Shown: positions 1 through 8,787, counted from the stretch's first letter. The stretch is DNA of 64,000 bases from Macondimonas sp045864775 (GCA_045864775.1 BTVR01000003.1:1-64000), one strand, 5' to 3'. Translations and numbers: made by a program. The notes: generated by a model not told the origin, from the letters alone.

Positions 1-56
1 CCAATCGTCCCCACATTCACATGCGGCTTCGTACGCTCAAACTTGCTCTTGGCCAT
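1..56 (-). CDS. tuf: Elongation factor Tu, N-terminal fragment (cut by window edge)
   Basis: Only the first 18 codons lie in the window. Read on the minus strand they give MAKSKFERTKPHVNVGTIG, the near-invariant start of bacterial EF-Tu, which delivers aminoacyl-tRNA to the ribosome as a GTPase. The gene follows tRNA-Tyr, tRNA-Gly and tRNA-Thr on the same strand, which is the tufB arrangement of enterobacteria and other gammaproteobacteria. It is probably co-transcribed with those tRNAs from the promoter at 455-483. The rest of the gene lies beyond position 1. Confidence 0.93.
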   Translation of the reverse strand, partial: MAKSKFERTKPHVNVGTI

Positions 57-135
57 GCGCGGCTGTCTCCCTCGAAGAAAATCGTATACGCCAAAAGCCC
101 CTCATTGCGCCAAGGAGAGGCTTTCTCCAAAATTG

Positions 136-211
<76 letters not shown>

Positions 212-246
212 CCTGCATCAACCAGTCACACTCAGATCCGGCGCAA

Positions 247-320
247 TGGAGCGGGTGATGGGAATCGAACCCACACCATCAGCTTGGAAGGCTGAGGTTC
301 TACCTTTGAACTACACCCGC
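247..320 (-). tRNA. tRNA-Gly (anticodon TCC)
   Basis: A 74-nt cloverleaf on the minus strand with acceptor arms GCGGGTG and CACCCGC, encoded CCA, anticodon loop CTTCCAA (anticodon TCC) and T arm GGTTCGATTCC. It lies between tRNA-Tyr and tRNA-Thr, matching the tyrU-glyT-thrT-tufB order. It decodes GGA and GGG glycine codons. Confidence 0.97.
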
Positions 321-353
321 GGATATTCGCGATCGACCTCTAAACGACAATTC

Positions 354-438
354 TGGTGGAGGGGGTAGGATTCGAACCTACGAAGGCAGAGCCGGCAGAT
401 TTACAGTCTGCTCCCTTTGACCGCTCGGGAACCCCTCC
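354..438 (-). tRNA. tRNA-Tyr (anticodon GTA)
   Basis: An 85-nt class II tRNA on the minus strand with the long variable arm expected of bacterial tRNA-Tyr. Acceptor arms are GGAGGGG and CCCCTCC, the CCA end is encoded, the anticodon loop is CTGTAAA (anticodon GTA), and the T arm contains GGTTCGAATCC. It is the first tRNA of the tRNA-tuf transcript in this window and sits directly behind the promoter at 455-483. Confidence 0.97.
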
Positions 439-454
439 AAAACGCAAGCAGCGA

Positions 455-483
455 ATTATCTTCGGCGCGATGCGCGATGTCAA
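455..483 (-). promoter_or_regulatory. Sigma-70 promoter of the tRNA-Tyr/Gly/Thr-tuf transcript
   Basis: On the minus strand there is a perfect -35 box TTGACA (478-483) and a -10 box GATAAT (455-460) with a 17-bp spacer. Transcription would start near 448, about 10 bases before mature tRNA-Tyr. The promoter abuts the stop codon of the TolC-like gene at 486, so the tRNA-tuf unit can be expressed independently of the efflux operon upstream. Both boxes and the spacing are read from the sequence; activity is inferred. Confidence 0.8.
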
Positions 484-485
484 AC

Positions 486-1910
486 TCAATCGACGCGCAC
501 GGGGCTTGCCGCAGCAGACGCATCGTCGAGATAGCGGTCTATCGCGATCAGGTCCTCAGGCGTCAGCGAGCCGGCGGCAGCTTGCAGATTCAAGCGTCCC
601 AACAGATAGGCCAGGCGCGCGCCGTCGAGATTCTGCTGGGCCTCATAGACCTGCTGCAGGGCGATGAGGACATCCACGGCGGTCCGCACGCCGACTTCGC
701 GTCCGCGGCGCGCGGATTCGTAGGCGACGGCACTGGATTTGACGGCCTGCTCGAAGGCGCGCACCTGGGCAATCGCCGTGGTGATCTGCAGATAGGCCTG
801 ACCGGCCTGAAACTCGGCGGCGCGATCCGCGTCGACGAAGTCGCTCTTGCGCTGATTGTAGAGCGCCGCAGCCTCATCGACCTGGGCACTGAGTAACCCG
901 CCTCGGAACAGGGGCACACTGACCTGCAGGCCGACCACCCGGTTGTCCGTCTCCGTTCGCGCCACCTGTCCGCCGAAGCTGGGATTCCGGGATTCCTGTA
1001 CGACGTAGTCGCCGGTCAGGAATACCGTCGGCAGACGGGCGCCCTGTCGCGCCCGAACCTCGGCCCGCGCCACTTCCACGCCCAAGCCACTGGCGACGCG
1101 AAACAGATTGGCCTGTCGCGCCTGCGCGACCCATTCGGATTGCACGGCAGGCGCAGGCTGCTCGAGCGGAAACTCGGCGCGCACAGCCTTCAGGGGCGGC
1201 GCAGGCTGCCCGATGATGCGCGCGAGGGCCTCGCGCGCGATCGCCTCGTCGTTCTGGTACTGAAGCACCTGCGCCGCCACGAGATCATGGCGGGCTTGGG
1301 CCTCGTTCAGATCGGTGATGGCCGCTGTGCCGACCTCGAAGGAACGGCGCGCCCGGGCGAGTTCCTGTTCCAGGGCGCGCAGTTCGGCGTTGCCCGCAGC
1401 CAGCGCCTGACCCGCACGCAGCACGTCGAAATAGCTCGCCGCGGTGCGCAGCATGAGATCCTGCCGCGCCAGCGCAAACTGCACTTCGGCCAAGGCAACC
1501 TGCCGCTTGGCCTGACCGTAGCGGAAGATCGCCTCCGCCACGAAAATCGGCTGGCGCAGGGTGACACCATAGTTCCACCCCTCGGCATTGCTCGTCTCGC
1601 CGCTCTGATCGATCAGCGTGGGAGGCGTCCCCGGGGGTCCCGGCAGCGCGACCGGCTGGCTGTCGACTTCGAGCCAGCTCCGGTTGGCGCCGCCGTTCAG
1701 ATCGATGCTGGGGAACAGCACGCCGCGGGCTTGCTGATTGAGCGTCTGCACCGCTTCGAGCTGATACCGGGCGGAGGTGTAGATCGCGTCCTGCCTCTGC
1801 GCCAAGGCATAAATCTCCGACAGCCCCTCGGCACGAGCCGGCGTCGCGGCGCCCCAACCCAGCGCCAGGGTTACAAGCGCCGCATGAGCTTTGCGCATCC
1901 GCTTATCCAT
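486..1910 (-). CDS. TolC-family outer-membrane efflux channel protein
   Basis: A 474-residue outer-membrane efflux protein that would form the exit duct of the RND pump encoded just upstream. A basic N-terminus and hydrophobic stretch ending in ATPARA look like a signal peptide. The body is rich in long Ala/Gln/Arg/Glu heptad-like helices and shows the internal duplication usual in TolC relatives. I chose the ATG at 1910 because it overlaps the pump stop codon in ATGGATAA and has GGAG eight bases upstream; an earlier in-frame start at 1928 would overlap more. It is the last gene of a three-gene operon. Drug or metal specificity cannot be read from the sequence. Confidence 0.9.
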   Translation of the reverse strand: MDKRMRKAHAALVTLALGWGAATPARAEGLSEIYALAQRQDAIYTSARYQLEAVQTLNQQARGVLFPSIDLNGGANRSWLEVDSQPVALPGPPGTPPTLIDQSGETSNAEGWNYGVTLRQPIFVAEAIFRYGQAKRQVALAEVQFALARQDLMLRTAASYFDVLRAGQALAAGNAELRALEQELARARRSFEVGTAAITDLNEAQARHDLVAAQVLQYQNDEAIAREALARIIGQPAPPLKAVRAEFPLEQPAPAVQSEWVAQARQANLFRVASGLGVEVARAEVRARQGARLPTVFLTGDYVVQESRNPSFGGQVARTETDNRVVGLQVSVPLFRGGLLSAQVDEAAALYNQRKSDFVDADRAAEFQAGQAYLQITTAIAQVRAFEQAVKSSAVAYESARRGREVGVRTAVDVLIALQQVYEAQQNLDGARLAYLLGRLNLQAAAGSLTPEDLIAIDRYLDDASAAASPVRVD

Positions 1911-4900
1911 GTGTCGACTCCATGCCATGGGCCGGATGATAACCCCGACGCTCCTTCATGCGCTCGACCAGCAGATACACCACCGGCACCACGATCAGGG
2001 TGAGAGCGGTCGAGGTGACCATGCCGCCGATGACGGCCGCCGACAGCGGACCGTTGGTATCCGCGCCGGCGCCCAGGCCCAGCGCGGCGGGCAGCAGCGC
2101 GAAAATGACCGTGAGCGAGGTCATCAGAACCGGACGCAAACGCACCGGGCAGGCCTCCATCAGCGCCTGATGCAGCGCCACGCCTTCGATGCGCCGCTGA
2201 TTGGTGAGATCCACCAGCAGGATGGAGTTCTTCGCGACCAGTCCCACCAACAGAAGCATCCCGATCATGGAGAACATGTTGAGCGTGTACCCCAGCAGCC
2301 ACAGCGCCGCCACACCACCGATGGCGGCCAGCGGCTGCGCCACCATGATGATCAGTGGCTGCAGGAAGGAGTCGAACTGGCTGGCCAGCACCATGTACAG
2401 CAAGACCAGGGCGACCACCAGCGCGAACACCATGTAGCCCGCCGTGTCCTCGAATTCCTTGGCCTGACCGGTCAGGTCGAGGCTGTAGCCCGGCGGCAGG
2501 ATCTCGGCGCCGATCGCCTGCGCCTCGCCCACTGCCTCGGCCAGGGGCATGGTCGGATTGATGAAGAAAAACCCCGCATAGTTCAGATCGAAACGCCCGA
2601 TCTCGGCCGGGCCCAGCGACTGCCGGACGGCGGCGACGGTGTCAAGACGCACCAGCTCGCCGGTGCGGTTGCGCAGAAAGATCTCTCGCAGGTCGTCGGG
2701 CGTCGCATAGGCGCCGTCGCCTGCCTTCAACCGCAGGTCATAGCGCTCGCCGTCACCAGGGTCATCGTTGTAGCGCGCCACGTCGAAACCGCCGACCAGG
2801 ATGTTGGCCGCCTGCGCCACCTCGAGAGTGGACAGGCCGAGGCTCGCCGCACGCGCCCGGTCGATGTCGAGCTCGACCTGCGGGAGGTCGAGCTGCAGCG
2901 TGAGGTCCACGCTGCCCATGCCGGCCGTCGTCAGCAGGCGCTGACGAATCTGATCGGCGTAGCGGGCGACGTCCGCGAGATTCCGACCGCGCAGGACGAG
3001 TTGCAGGGGCTCGCCGCGCTCCCCCCCGAAAGCCGGCACCTCCGACACGAAGGCCTGCACGCCCGGGATCGCCGCCGCCTTTTCGGTGAGCCGCGCCGCC
3101 AGATCCTGCTGCGACAACTCACGCTCCCCACGCGGCTTCATGGTCACGAAGGCCACCGCCTGATTCACCTGCCCCTGCTGACCCAGACCGATGGCCGTGA
3201 AATACCCCACGACCGTCGGCTCCTCGGCAAGAATCGCCTCCATGGCGCGCAGGCGACTGTCGGTGTACTCGATGCTCGAGCCGAGCGGCGTCTTGAGCTG
3301 GACAAACAGCTGTCCCACGTCTTCTTCAGGGACGAATTCGCCACCCACGTGGGTAAAGAAATAGCCGCTCGACAGCACCACCAAGCTCGAAAGCAGCAGT
3401 ACGGTCCAGGGCGCTGCCAGGGAAGCACCCAAGAGCCGCCGATAACCGGATTCCATGCGGCGGAACATGCGCTCGAAGGCATTGAACACGCGCCCGTGCT
3501 CGTGCGCCACCTTGAGATAGCGCGAGCACATCATCGGCGTGAGGGTGAGGGCCACGAACCACGACACCAGCACGCCGAAGACCACGACGACCGCAAAGGA
3601 TTCGAAGAAGCGCCCGACGATGCCGCCCATGAACACCACGGGCACGAAGATCGACACCAGGGACAGCGTCGCGGCCAGCACCGCGAACATTACCTCCTGC
3701 GTCCCGTTCATGGCCGCGCTGACCGGATCGGGATCGAGCTCCTCACGATGGCGGTAGATGTTCTCCAGCACCACGATGGCATCGTCCACCACCACCCCGA
3801 TCAGGAGCAGCAGCGCCAGCAGCGTCACGACGTTGAAGGTGTAGCCGAAGAAATACATCACCGCCACGGCGCCCATCAGGGACACCGGGATGGCCGCCGC
3901 GATGATCAGGGTGGAACGGAAATTGCGCAGGAACAGCAGCACCACGGCCGCCGCCAGCAGCGTGCCGGTGATCAAGTGCTCCTGCAGGGCGTGCACCATT
4001 TCGAGAATGAAGGTCGAGGTGTCGGTCGCCACTGCCACGGTCATGCCCGGCGGGAGCTGGGGATTGATCTCGGTCTCGAGCCGATGCTTGATCTCATCGA
4101 TGATGGCGACGCTGTTGCTGCCGGCGATCTTGACGATCCCCAGACCCACGGTGGGCTGACCGTTGTACCGCGCCAATTGCCGAAAATCGGCCAGCCCGTC
4201 GACGACCTGGGCCACCATGTGCAGACGGATCGGCGCGCCGTCGGCATACCCCACGACCATCTCGCTCAGTGCCGCTGGATCGTGATACTCCAGATCCAGC
4301 TTGAGCAGCGCCTCGGTGCCCTCGCCCACCACGAACCCGCCCGGCAACAGGAAGTGCTCGCGCTGGAACGCCTGCAGCAGGTCCTGTACGGTGAGGCCGT
4401 AGCTGGCCAGACGCGCCGGCTCGACCTCGACCCGGACGGTGCGTTCGCGCGAACCGGCGATGCGCACCTCGCCCACCCCGTTGACGTTTTCGAGCTGCTT
4501 GCGCAGCACGTTGTTGGCGTAGACGTTGAGCTGCTGTTCGGTGCGATCGCCCTGCAAGGCCAGCCAAAGGATGGGCTGAGAGGTTGTTTCCAGCTTGGCC
4601 ACGATCGGCGGATCGGCGTCCGTGGGAAGCTGGTTCAGCACCTGATTGACCTTGGCCTGCACCTCGTTGAACGCCACGTCGACGTTCTTTTCCAGCTCGA
4701 AGTTGATGGCGACCACCGACACGCCCGGCGTCGAGCTCGACCGGATGTTGTCGATGCCCGGCACGCTGTTGACCTGGCGCTCGATGATGTTGGTGATACT
4801 GGCATCGACGACCGACGGGTTGGCGCCTGGCTGGATGGTCGTGATGGTGACGACCGGGATGTCCACGTTCGGAAACCGGTCCACGCCCAGATCACGAAAG

Positions 4901-4983
4901 CCGATGATGCCAAACAGCACCAGCACGGCGTTGAGCATATACGCCAGCACATGCCGGCGGATCGACAGCTCCGGCAGATTCAT
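1903..4983 (-). CDS. RND efflux pump, inner-membrane permease (AcrB/MexF-like, HAE1 type)
   Basis: A 1026-residue resistance-nodulation-division transporter, the usual length for HAE1 pumps, with the typical two-fold layout of membrane helices and large periplasmic loops. Proton-relay residues are visible: two adjacent aspartates at 400-401 in GVVVDDAIVVLEN (TM4) and a lysine in GLVAKNSILLVD (TM10). The start overlaps the adaptor stop as ATGA at 4980-4983, so the two are translationally coupled. It should export hydrophobic or amphiphilic compounds from the periplasm or membrane using proton motive force. The substrate is unknown; there is no adjacent TetR- or MarR-type regulator. Confidence 0.95.
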   Translation of the reverse strand: MNLPELSIRRHVLAYMLNAVLVLFGIIGFRDLGVDRFPNVDIPVVTITTIQPGANPSVVDASITNIIERQVNSVPGIDNIRSSSTPGVSVVAINFELEKNVDVAFNEVQAKVNQVLNQLPTDADPPIVAKLETTSQPILWLALQGDRTEQQLNVYANNVLRKQLENVNGVGEVRIAGSRERTVRVEVEPARLASYGLTVQDLLQAFQREHFLLPGGFVVGEGTEALLKLDLEYHDPAALSEMVVGYADGAPIRLHMVAQVVDGLADFRQLARYNGQPTVGLGIVKIAGSNSVAIIDEIKHRLETEINPQLPPGMTVAVATDTSTFILEMVHALQEHLITGTLLAAAVVLLFLRNFRSTLIIAAAIPVSLMGAVAVMYFFGYTFNVVTLLALLLLIGVVVDDAIVVLENIYRHREELDPDPVSAAMNGTQEVMFAVLAATLSLVSIFVPVVFMGGIVGRFFESFAVVVVFGVLVSWFVALTLTPMMCSRYLKVAHEHGRVFNAFERMFRRMESGYRRLLGASLAAPWTVLLLSSLVVLSSGYFFTHVGGEFVPEEDVGQLFVQLKTPLGSSIEYTDSRLRAMEAILAEEPTVVGYFTAIGLGQQGQVNQAVAFVTMKPRGERELSQQDLAARLTEKAAAIPGVQAFVSEVPAFGGERGEPLQLVLRGRNLADVARYADQIRQRLLTTAGMGSVDLTLQLDLPQVELDIDRARAASLGLSTLEVAQAANILVGGFDVARYNDDPGDGERYDLRLKAGDGAYATPDDLREIFLRNRTGELVRLDTVAAVRQSLGPAEIGRFDLNYAGFFFINPTMPLAEAVGEAQAIGAEILPPGYSLDLTGQAKEFEDTAGYMVFALVVALVLLYMVLASQFDSFLQPLIIMVAQPLAAIGGVAALWLLGYTLNMFSMIGMLLLVGLVAKNSILLVDLTNQRRIEGVALHQALMEACPVRLRPVLMTSLTVIFALLPAALGLGAGADTNGPLSAAVIGGMVTSTALTLIVVPVVYLLVERMKERRGYHPAHGMESTHG

Positions 4984-6065
4984 GCGCCCGGCTCCTGCGC
5001 TTGGCGCACCTTGGCGCCATCGCTCAGGTAAGCCGAACCTTCGACGGCCACGGTCTCACCGACTTCGAGCCCCTTGAGCACTTCGATGAAGTCGGCCGCG
5101 CGTACGCCGGTCTCGACCGCGCGCGCCTTGGCCTCATCCCCTACGATGACGTAGACCACCGAGCCCGCGGGACGGCGCACCAGCGCCAGCGGCGGGATGA
5201 CCATCGCGCCATCGCGACGCTTGAGCACGACCTCGCCGTTGACGCTGCCGCCGGCGCGCCATCCGCCAGGATTGCGGACCTCGGCCAGGACCTCGATCGC
5301 ACGGTTTTGCGTGCCAATCACCGGGCGGATTTCCGTGATCGGCGCTTCGAGACGAACCTCGGGGGCCGTGGGCGCGGACAGACGCAGGGTCTGCCCCACC
5401 GCGAGCCGGCTGCCGAGCCCCTCCGGATAGGGCAACACCACGCGCAGCGCCTGATCCGTGTTGAGCACGAACAGCGGGCTGCCGGCGCCGACGTAGTCGC
5501 CGACGCTGACCAGTCGCTGCGCGATGACGCCGGCCGCGGGGGCGCGCACGAGCGTCCGATCGAGATTGTTGCGTGCCTGCGCAAGCCCGCTCCGGGCGGC
5601 GAGCATCTGGGCGCGCGTCGCCGCTAGCTGGGTTTCGACTTCATCCAGCGCGTTGACGGAGAAGAAGTTTTCCTTGACCAGCGTGCGATAACGGTCAACC
5701 TGTCGCTGCTGCTGCTCCGCCAAGACCTCCAGCCGGTTGAGATCCGCGCCCGCACGCTCCACTGCCAACCGATAATCGACCGCATCGAGCCGGGCCAGCA
5801 CTTCGCCTTGACTCACGGTCTGACCGGCCTGCGCGGCAATGGTCAGGACGCGGCCCGAGACCTCCGCCGCGACGCGTGGATCGACGTCGGATTCGAGTCG
5901 TCCCAGCGACCGTTCGACTTCTTCCACCGCACGGGCTTCCACTTTCGCCGTGGTGATCAGCACAGGCGGCCGCTCGGGCGGGGCTTCGGTGTTTTCGGCG
6001 CCGCAGCCGGTCAGAAGAATCGCCGCCAGCAGCAGCGTCCACCCATATCGAAGCCCCGTCTTCAT
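4980..6065 (-). CDS. RND efflux periplasmic adaptor lipoprotein (AcrA/MexE-like)
   Basis: A 361-residue membrane-fusion protein that would bridge the inner-membrane pump and the TolC-like channel. The N-terminus is a lipoprotein signal peptide ending in LLTGC, so the mature protein is probably anchored through a lipid-modified cysteine. A lipoyl/barrel-sandwich segment (EVSGRVLTIAAQAGQ) is followed by an alpha-helical hairpin rich in Ala/Arg/Gln and the second lipoyl half (RAPAAGVIAQRLVSVGDYV). The ATG at 6065 is preferred over one seven codons earlier because it places the charged n-region directly before the hydrophobic stretch. It is the first gene of the operon. Confidence 0.93.
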   Translation of the reverse strand: MKTGLRYGWTLLLAAILLTGCGAENTEAPPERPPVLITTAKVEARAVEEVERSLGRLESDVDPRVAAEVSGRVLTIAAQAGQTVSQGEVLARLDAVDYRLAVERAGADLNRLEVLAEQQQRQVDRYRTLVKENFFSVNALDEVETQLAATRAQMLAARSGLAQARNNLDRTLVRAPAAGVIAQRLVSVGDYVGAGSPLFVLNTDQALRVVLPYPEGLGSRLAVGQTLRLSAPTAPEVRLEAPITEIRPVIGTQNRAIEVLAEVRNPGGWRAGGSVNGEVVLKRRDGAMVIPPLALVRRPAGSVVYVIVGDEAKARAVETGVRAADFIEVLKGLEVGETVAVEGSAYLSDGAKVRQAQEPGA

Positions 6066-6084
6066 GTGCGATTTTCCCGATGGC

Positions 6085-6104
6085 AAAACAGATAAAAACA
6101 GATA
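6085..6104. repeat. Two perfect tandem copies of a 10-bp unit upstream of the efflux operon
   Basis: AAAACAGATA occurs twice back to back, 20 bases before the adaptor start codon. The unit length of about one helical turn puts both copies on the same DNA face. The surrounding DNA is very GC-rich, so this AT-rich block stands out. It could be a regulator site or part of the promoter; the sequence does not decide. The rest of 6066-6244 shows no gene. Confidence 0.6.
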
Positions 6105-6244
6105 GATGTAGCCGCACGCCCTCAGCGACTGTGCGATTTCCTGCCCCCCCGCCCGGCCGAAACGGCCCGGACCCGCATCCGCACCCGACCGCGCGAACCG
6201 CGCGGGGCCGCCATTCTGGAGCAGGGATCAGGGGTGACGGGCGT

Positions 6245-6320
6245 TGGAGCTGGCGACAGGATTCGAACCCGCGACCTGCCGATTACAAATCGGCTGCTCT
6301 ACCAACTGAGCTACGCCAGC
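6245..6320 (-). tRNA. tRNA-Thr (anticodon TGT)
   Basis: A 76-nt cloverleaf on the minus strand with acceptor arms GCTGGCG and CGCCAGC, encoded CCA, anticodon loop TTTGTAA (anticodon TGT) and T arm GGTTCGAATCC. It decodes ACA and ACG. In E. coli the equivalent thrU directly precedes tyrU-glyT-thrT-tufB; here 5.8 kb containing the efflux operon lies between them. Confidence 0.97.
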
Positions 6321-6350
6321 AAGAAACTGAGGACCCGTTCGGGTCGCGCC

Positions 6351-6379
6351 AGCATAACCGCAGTGAGGGTGCATCTCAA
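6351..6379 (-). promoter_or_regulatory. Sigma-70 promoter of tRNA-Thr(TGT)
   Basis: On the minus strand, -35 box TTGAGA (6374-6379) and -10 box TATGCT (6351-6356) are separated by 17 bp. The predicted start, near 6344, lies about 24 bases before the mature tRNA. I see no T-rich terminator between this tRNA and the efflux operon, so read-through into the pump genes is possible. Confidence 0.7.
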
Positions 6380-6437
6380 TTGCACCTCGCGCTGCGCTTC
6401 TCGAACCGATCGACGCCCTTCATCCATGCCGTTCGCA

Positions 6438-7367
6438 TCAGGACGCGCCCTGCAGAACCTCTGCGAGCCGCCGGAAGGCCTGCGGCATGTCGCTGCCCAG
6501 AACGAGGGCGCCGGCGCGCACGATGGAGTCGCGATGCAAGGTGGACAGATGACCGCCGACCAGCACCGGCATCGGCACGCGTTTCACCAGCGCCGCGAGA
6601 TCCGCCTCCAGCCCCGGCCAGTAGGCGCCGACCGAACCGGCCAGAACGATGGCCTCGCTACCGGAGCGTCGCGCGGCCAGCGGCAGGTCGGTCAAGGGCA
6701 TCGCGGCGCCCAGCAGGACGATGCGGTAGTTGCGTGTCAGCGCCCCGAGGCAGAACAGCAGCAAGGCGAGTTCATGCTGCTCGGTCGGCAGGCAGGCGCA
6801 CAGAAGCTTCGGACCGGTCGTGTCCAGCGCCAGGTGATGAAAGCGCGCCCCCAGCTTGTTGCGCATGAACACGCTGAAAAAGTGCTCTTCAGCGACGCTG
6901 CCTTCCTCGGTCTGCCAGCGGCGGCCGACTTCCTCCAGCAGGGGAACGATCAGTTGGGTGCTGACCACCTCGACCGGGTAGAGCGACAGCGCCTCGTTGT
7001 AGACCCCGTTCAAGGCCTTCTCGTCGAAGGCCGCGATGGCCAGAACCATGCGGGCGATGTAGCCGGCCCACACGCCGCCTTCGGCGGCCAGCGGAGCGGC
7101 CGGCGCCTCGGAGCGCGTTTGAGGGTCCAGGACCGCCCGCGCCTGGCCGATGGCGATGCCACGATCGAGCAGCCCGAGCACCTGCTCGATGCGCTGGATG
7201 TCCTCCCGGCTGTAGAGTCGGTGACCCTTGGCGGTCCGGCGAGGCCGCACGAGGCCGTAGCGACGCTCCCAGGCGCGCAAGGTGACCGAATTCACGCCGG
7301 TGAGGTTGGAAACCGTGCGGATGGGAAACAATTCCTGATCCGTCGGCGAGGTGCTATTTCGCGCCAC
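6438..7367 (-). CDS. MerR-family regulator with cobalamin-binding photoreceptor domain (CarH/LitR type)
   Basis: A 309-residue regulator. Residues ~13-80 form a MerR helix-turn-helix (IRTVSNLTGVNSVTLRAWER). Residues ~95-180 match the four-helix B12-cap and ~185-300 the Rossmann B12-binding fold. The CarH signature W-x9-E-H is present at W151, E161 and H162, and the lower-ligand motif appears as EQHELA with H198. The W-to-H spacing (47) is almost that of Thermus CarH (W131 to H177). The residue after W is Gln, where Thermus CarH has the photoproduct ligand His132. Start is a GTG with AGGAGG upstream. Family members repress in the dark with adenosylcobalamin and release DNA in light. The likely target is the operon starting at 13478. 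Confidence 0.85.
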   Translation of the reverse strand: MARNSTSPTDQELFPIRTVSNLTGVNSVTLRAWERRYGLVRPRRTAKGHRLYSREDIQRIEQVLGLLDRGIAIGQARAVLDPQTRSEAPAAPLAAEGGVWAGYIARMVLAIAAFDEKALNGVYNEALSLYPVEVVSTQLIVPLLEEVGRRWQTEEGSVAEEHFFSVFMRNKLGARFHHLALDTTGPKLLCACLPTEQHELALLLFCLGALTRNYRIVLLGAAMPLTDLPLAARRSGSEAIVLAGSVGAYWPGLEADLAALVKRVPMPVLVGGHLSTLHRDSIVRAGALVLGSDMPQAFRRLAEVLQGAS

Positions 7368-7528
7368 GCTCAGCTACACCTCCTGCTCATGGGGCATGCC
7401 CCGCGGGCACGCGGAAATCTTACAGGATCAGGGTCCTGCGACGCAGAGCTTCGGAGGACGCGGCCCATCGGTGCGCCCGCCTTGCGCGCAGCGGCGCGAG
7501 CCCTTGATCTCGCGTAAGCTGTGCGGTC

Positions 7529-8236
7529 ATGAAGCCCACCCCGCCCTTGCGCGCCATCACCTTCGATCTGGACGACACGCTGTGGGACATCGGTCCGGTG
7601 ATCCGCGCCGCGGAAGCCCGGATGGAAAGCTATCTGCGCCGCCATTTCCCGACGATGGCGCAGCGCCTGCCCGCAGGCGAAGTGCGGCGACGCATGCATG
7701 CGCTGGCGGCCCAGCGGCCGGAGCTGGCCCATCACGTCACCGCCCTGCGCATGTCGGTGCTGCGCGAAGCCGCGCAAGCGGCCGGCGCGCCGCCGCAGGC
7801 GGCTGACCTGGCATTTGCAGCCTTCATCGAAGCGCGCAATGCCATCACGCCGTTCAACGATGCCGTGCAGGTCTTGCGCGCCCTCGGCGAGCATTTCGCG
7901 CTGGCCAGCATCACCAACGGCAACGTGGACCTCGCGGTCACCGGCCTCGCCGACCTGTTCCGCGTGCGGGTCAGCGCCGAAAGCGCCGGCATGGCCAAGC
8001 CGCACCCGGCGATCTTCCATCTCACCTGCGAAGCACTGGGGGTCGCGCCCGAGGAAACCCTGCACATCGGCGATGATCCGGAATGTGATGTGCACGGCGC
8101 ACGCACCGCCGGACTGCGCGCCATCTGGTTCAATCGCCCCGGCCATCGCTGGCCGGGACCGGGGCAGGTCCCCGTCCACGTCCGCCAACTGAGCGAACTC
8201 CTCGAACGGCTGCTGCCGAGCGATTCGAGACCCTGA
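7529..8236 (+). CDS. HAD-superfamily hydrolase (YigB-like phosphatase)
   Basis: A 235-residue cytoplasmic haloacid-dehalogenase-type phosphatase. Motif I is FDLDDTLWD (nucleophile D13, acid D15), motif II is SITNGN, the motif III lysine lies in GMAKPHP, and motif IV is HIGDDPECDV. A helical cap lies between motifs I and II, as in YigB, an FMN and 5-amino-6-ribitylaminouracil phosphate phosphatase of riboflavin metabolism. The precise substrate is uncertain. It is transcribed divergently from the MerR regulator and convergently with the lipid operon, with only 14 bases to the DUF3833 stop codon. Confidence 0.88.
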   Translation: MKPTPPLRAITFDLDDTLWDIGPVIRAAEARMESYLRRHFPTMAQRLPAGEVRRRMHALAAQRPELAHHVTALRMSVLREAAQAAGAPPQAADLAFAAFIEARNAITPFNDAVQVLRALGEHFALASITNGNVDLAVTGLADLFRVRVSAESAGMAKPHPAIFHLTCEALGVAPEETLHIGDDPECDVHGARTAGLRAIWFNRPGHRWPGPGQVPVHVRQLSELLERLLPSDSRP

Positions 8237-8250
8237 CATCGCGGCGGTTG

Positions 8251-8787
8251 TCATGGCTTGCGAAACGCCAGCGTGACCTGACCCAATTCCACGCCGAGCT
8301 TGCTCATCCGGGCGCGGTTGAGCAGGACGCCGTCCGGCTGCAGATACATCCAGTCGTCGAACTGCACGTGGTAGGTGCGTCCGCCCACGGGCAAGGCCAG
8401 CGTGTAGGACCAGTTCAGCGCCCGCCCGTAAACGATGCCCTTGGCCACTCCCACCACATCATCGGCGCGCCCTTCGTAGGTATGGGCGTCCAGCCGTTTG
8501 ATGCGCCACACACGCCGCTGCTTCTCGCCGTCGTCATAGACGAAATCCTCGGTCATCACGAACTCCTCGCCCACCGTCTTGCCGTCGATGTCGACCACGA
8601 AACTGCGCTTGAGGGCCCCCGAGCGATCCTGGAACATGCCCCAGGCGCGCGTCTGTCCTTGGAAGTAGCGCTCCACCGCGAAGGCCGGTTGACTGCCTTC
8701 ATAGGTCTTCGGATGGACTCCGGCGCAGCCCGCCAGGGCGAACAACGCCATTCCCAACAGAACTCGAACACTCATCTTGACCGTCAT
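8251..8787 (-). CDS. DUF3833-family lipoprotein
   Basis: A 178-residue predicted lipoprotein with lipobox LAGC inside the first 25 residues and a beta-rich body (FVVDIDGKTVGEEFVMTEDF, VWRIKRLDAHTYEGRADD). This matches the DUF3833 family, whose biochemical role is not established. Such genes are repeatedly found with CFA-like methyltransferases, DUF1365 proteins and FAD oxidoreductases in loci controlled by light or singlet-oxygen regulators. Here it is the last gene of that operon, 23 bases behind the MFS gene. The start at 8787 has an AGGAG-rich Shine-Dalgarno region. A lipid-binding role, as in lipocalins, is only a guess. Confidence 0.82.
   Translation of the reverse strand: MTVKMSVRVLLGMALFALAGCAGVHPKTYEGSQPAFAVERYFQGQTRAWGMFQDRSGALKRSFVVDIDGKTVGEEFVMTEDFVYDDGEKQRRVWRIKRLDAHTYEGRADDVVGVAKGIVYGRALNWSYTLALPVGGRTYHVQFDDWMYLQPDGVLLNRARMSKLGVELGQVTLAFRKP

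Noticed and set aside
1891..5031. A 1046-codon open frame antisense to the RND pump
   Set aside because: It mirrors the pump codons, is very rich in His, Arg, Gln and Gly, and has no motif. The minus-strand pump has full family conservation, so this is a GC-driven shadow.
6140..6190. GC-rich inverted repeat (GGCCG/CGGCC) as a terminator after tRNA-Thr
   Set aside because: There is no T tract on either side, and such repeats are frequent by chance in this base composition.
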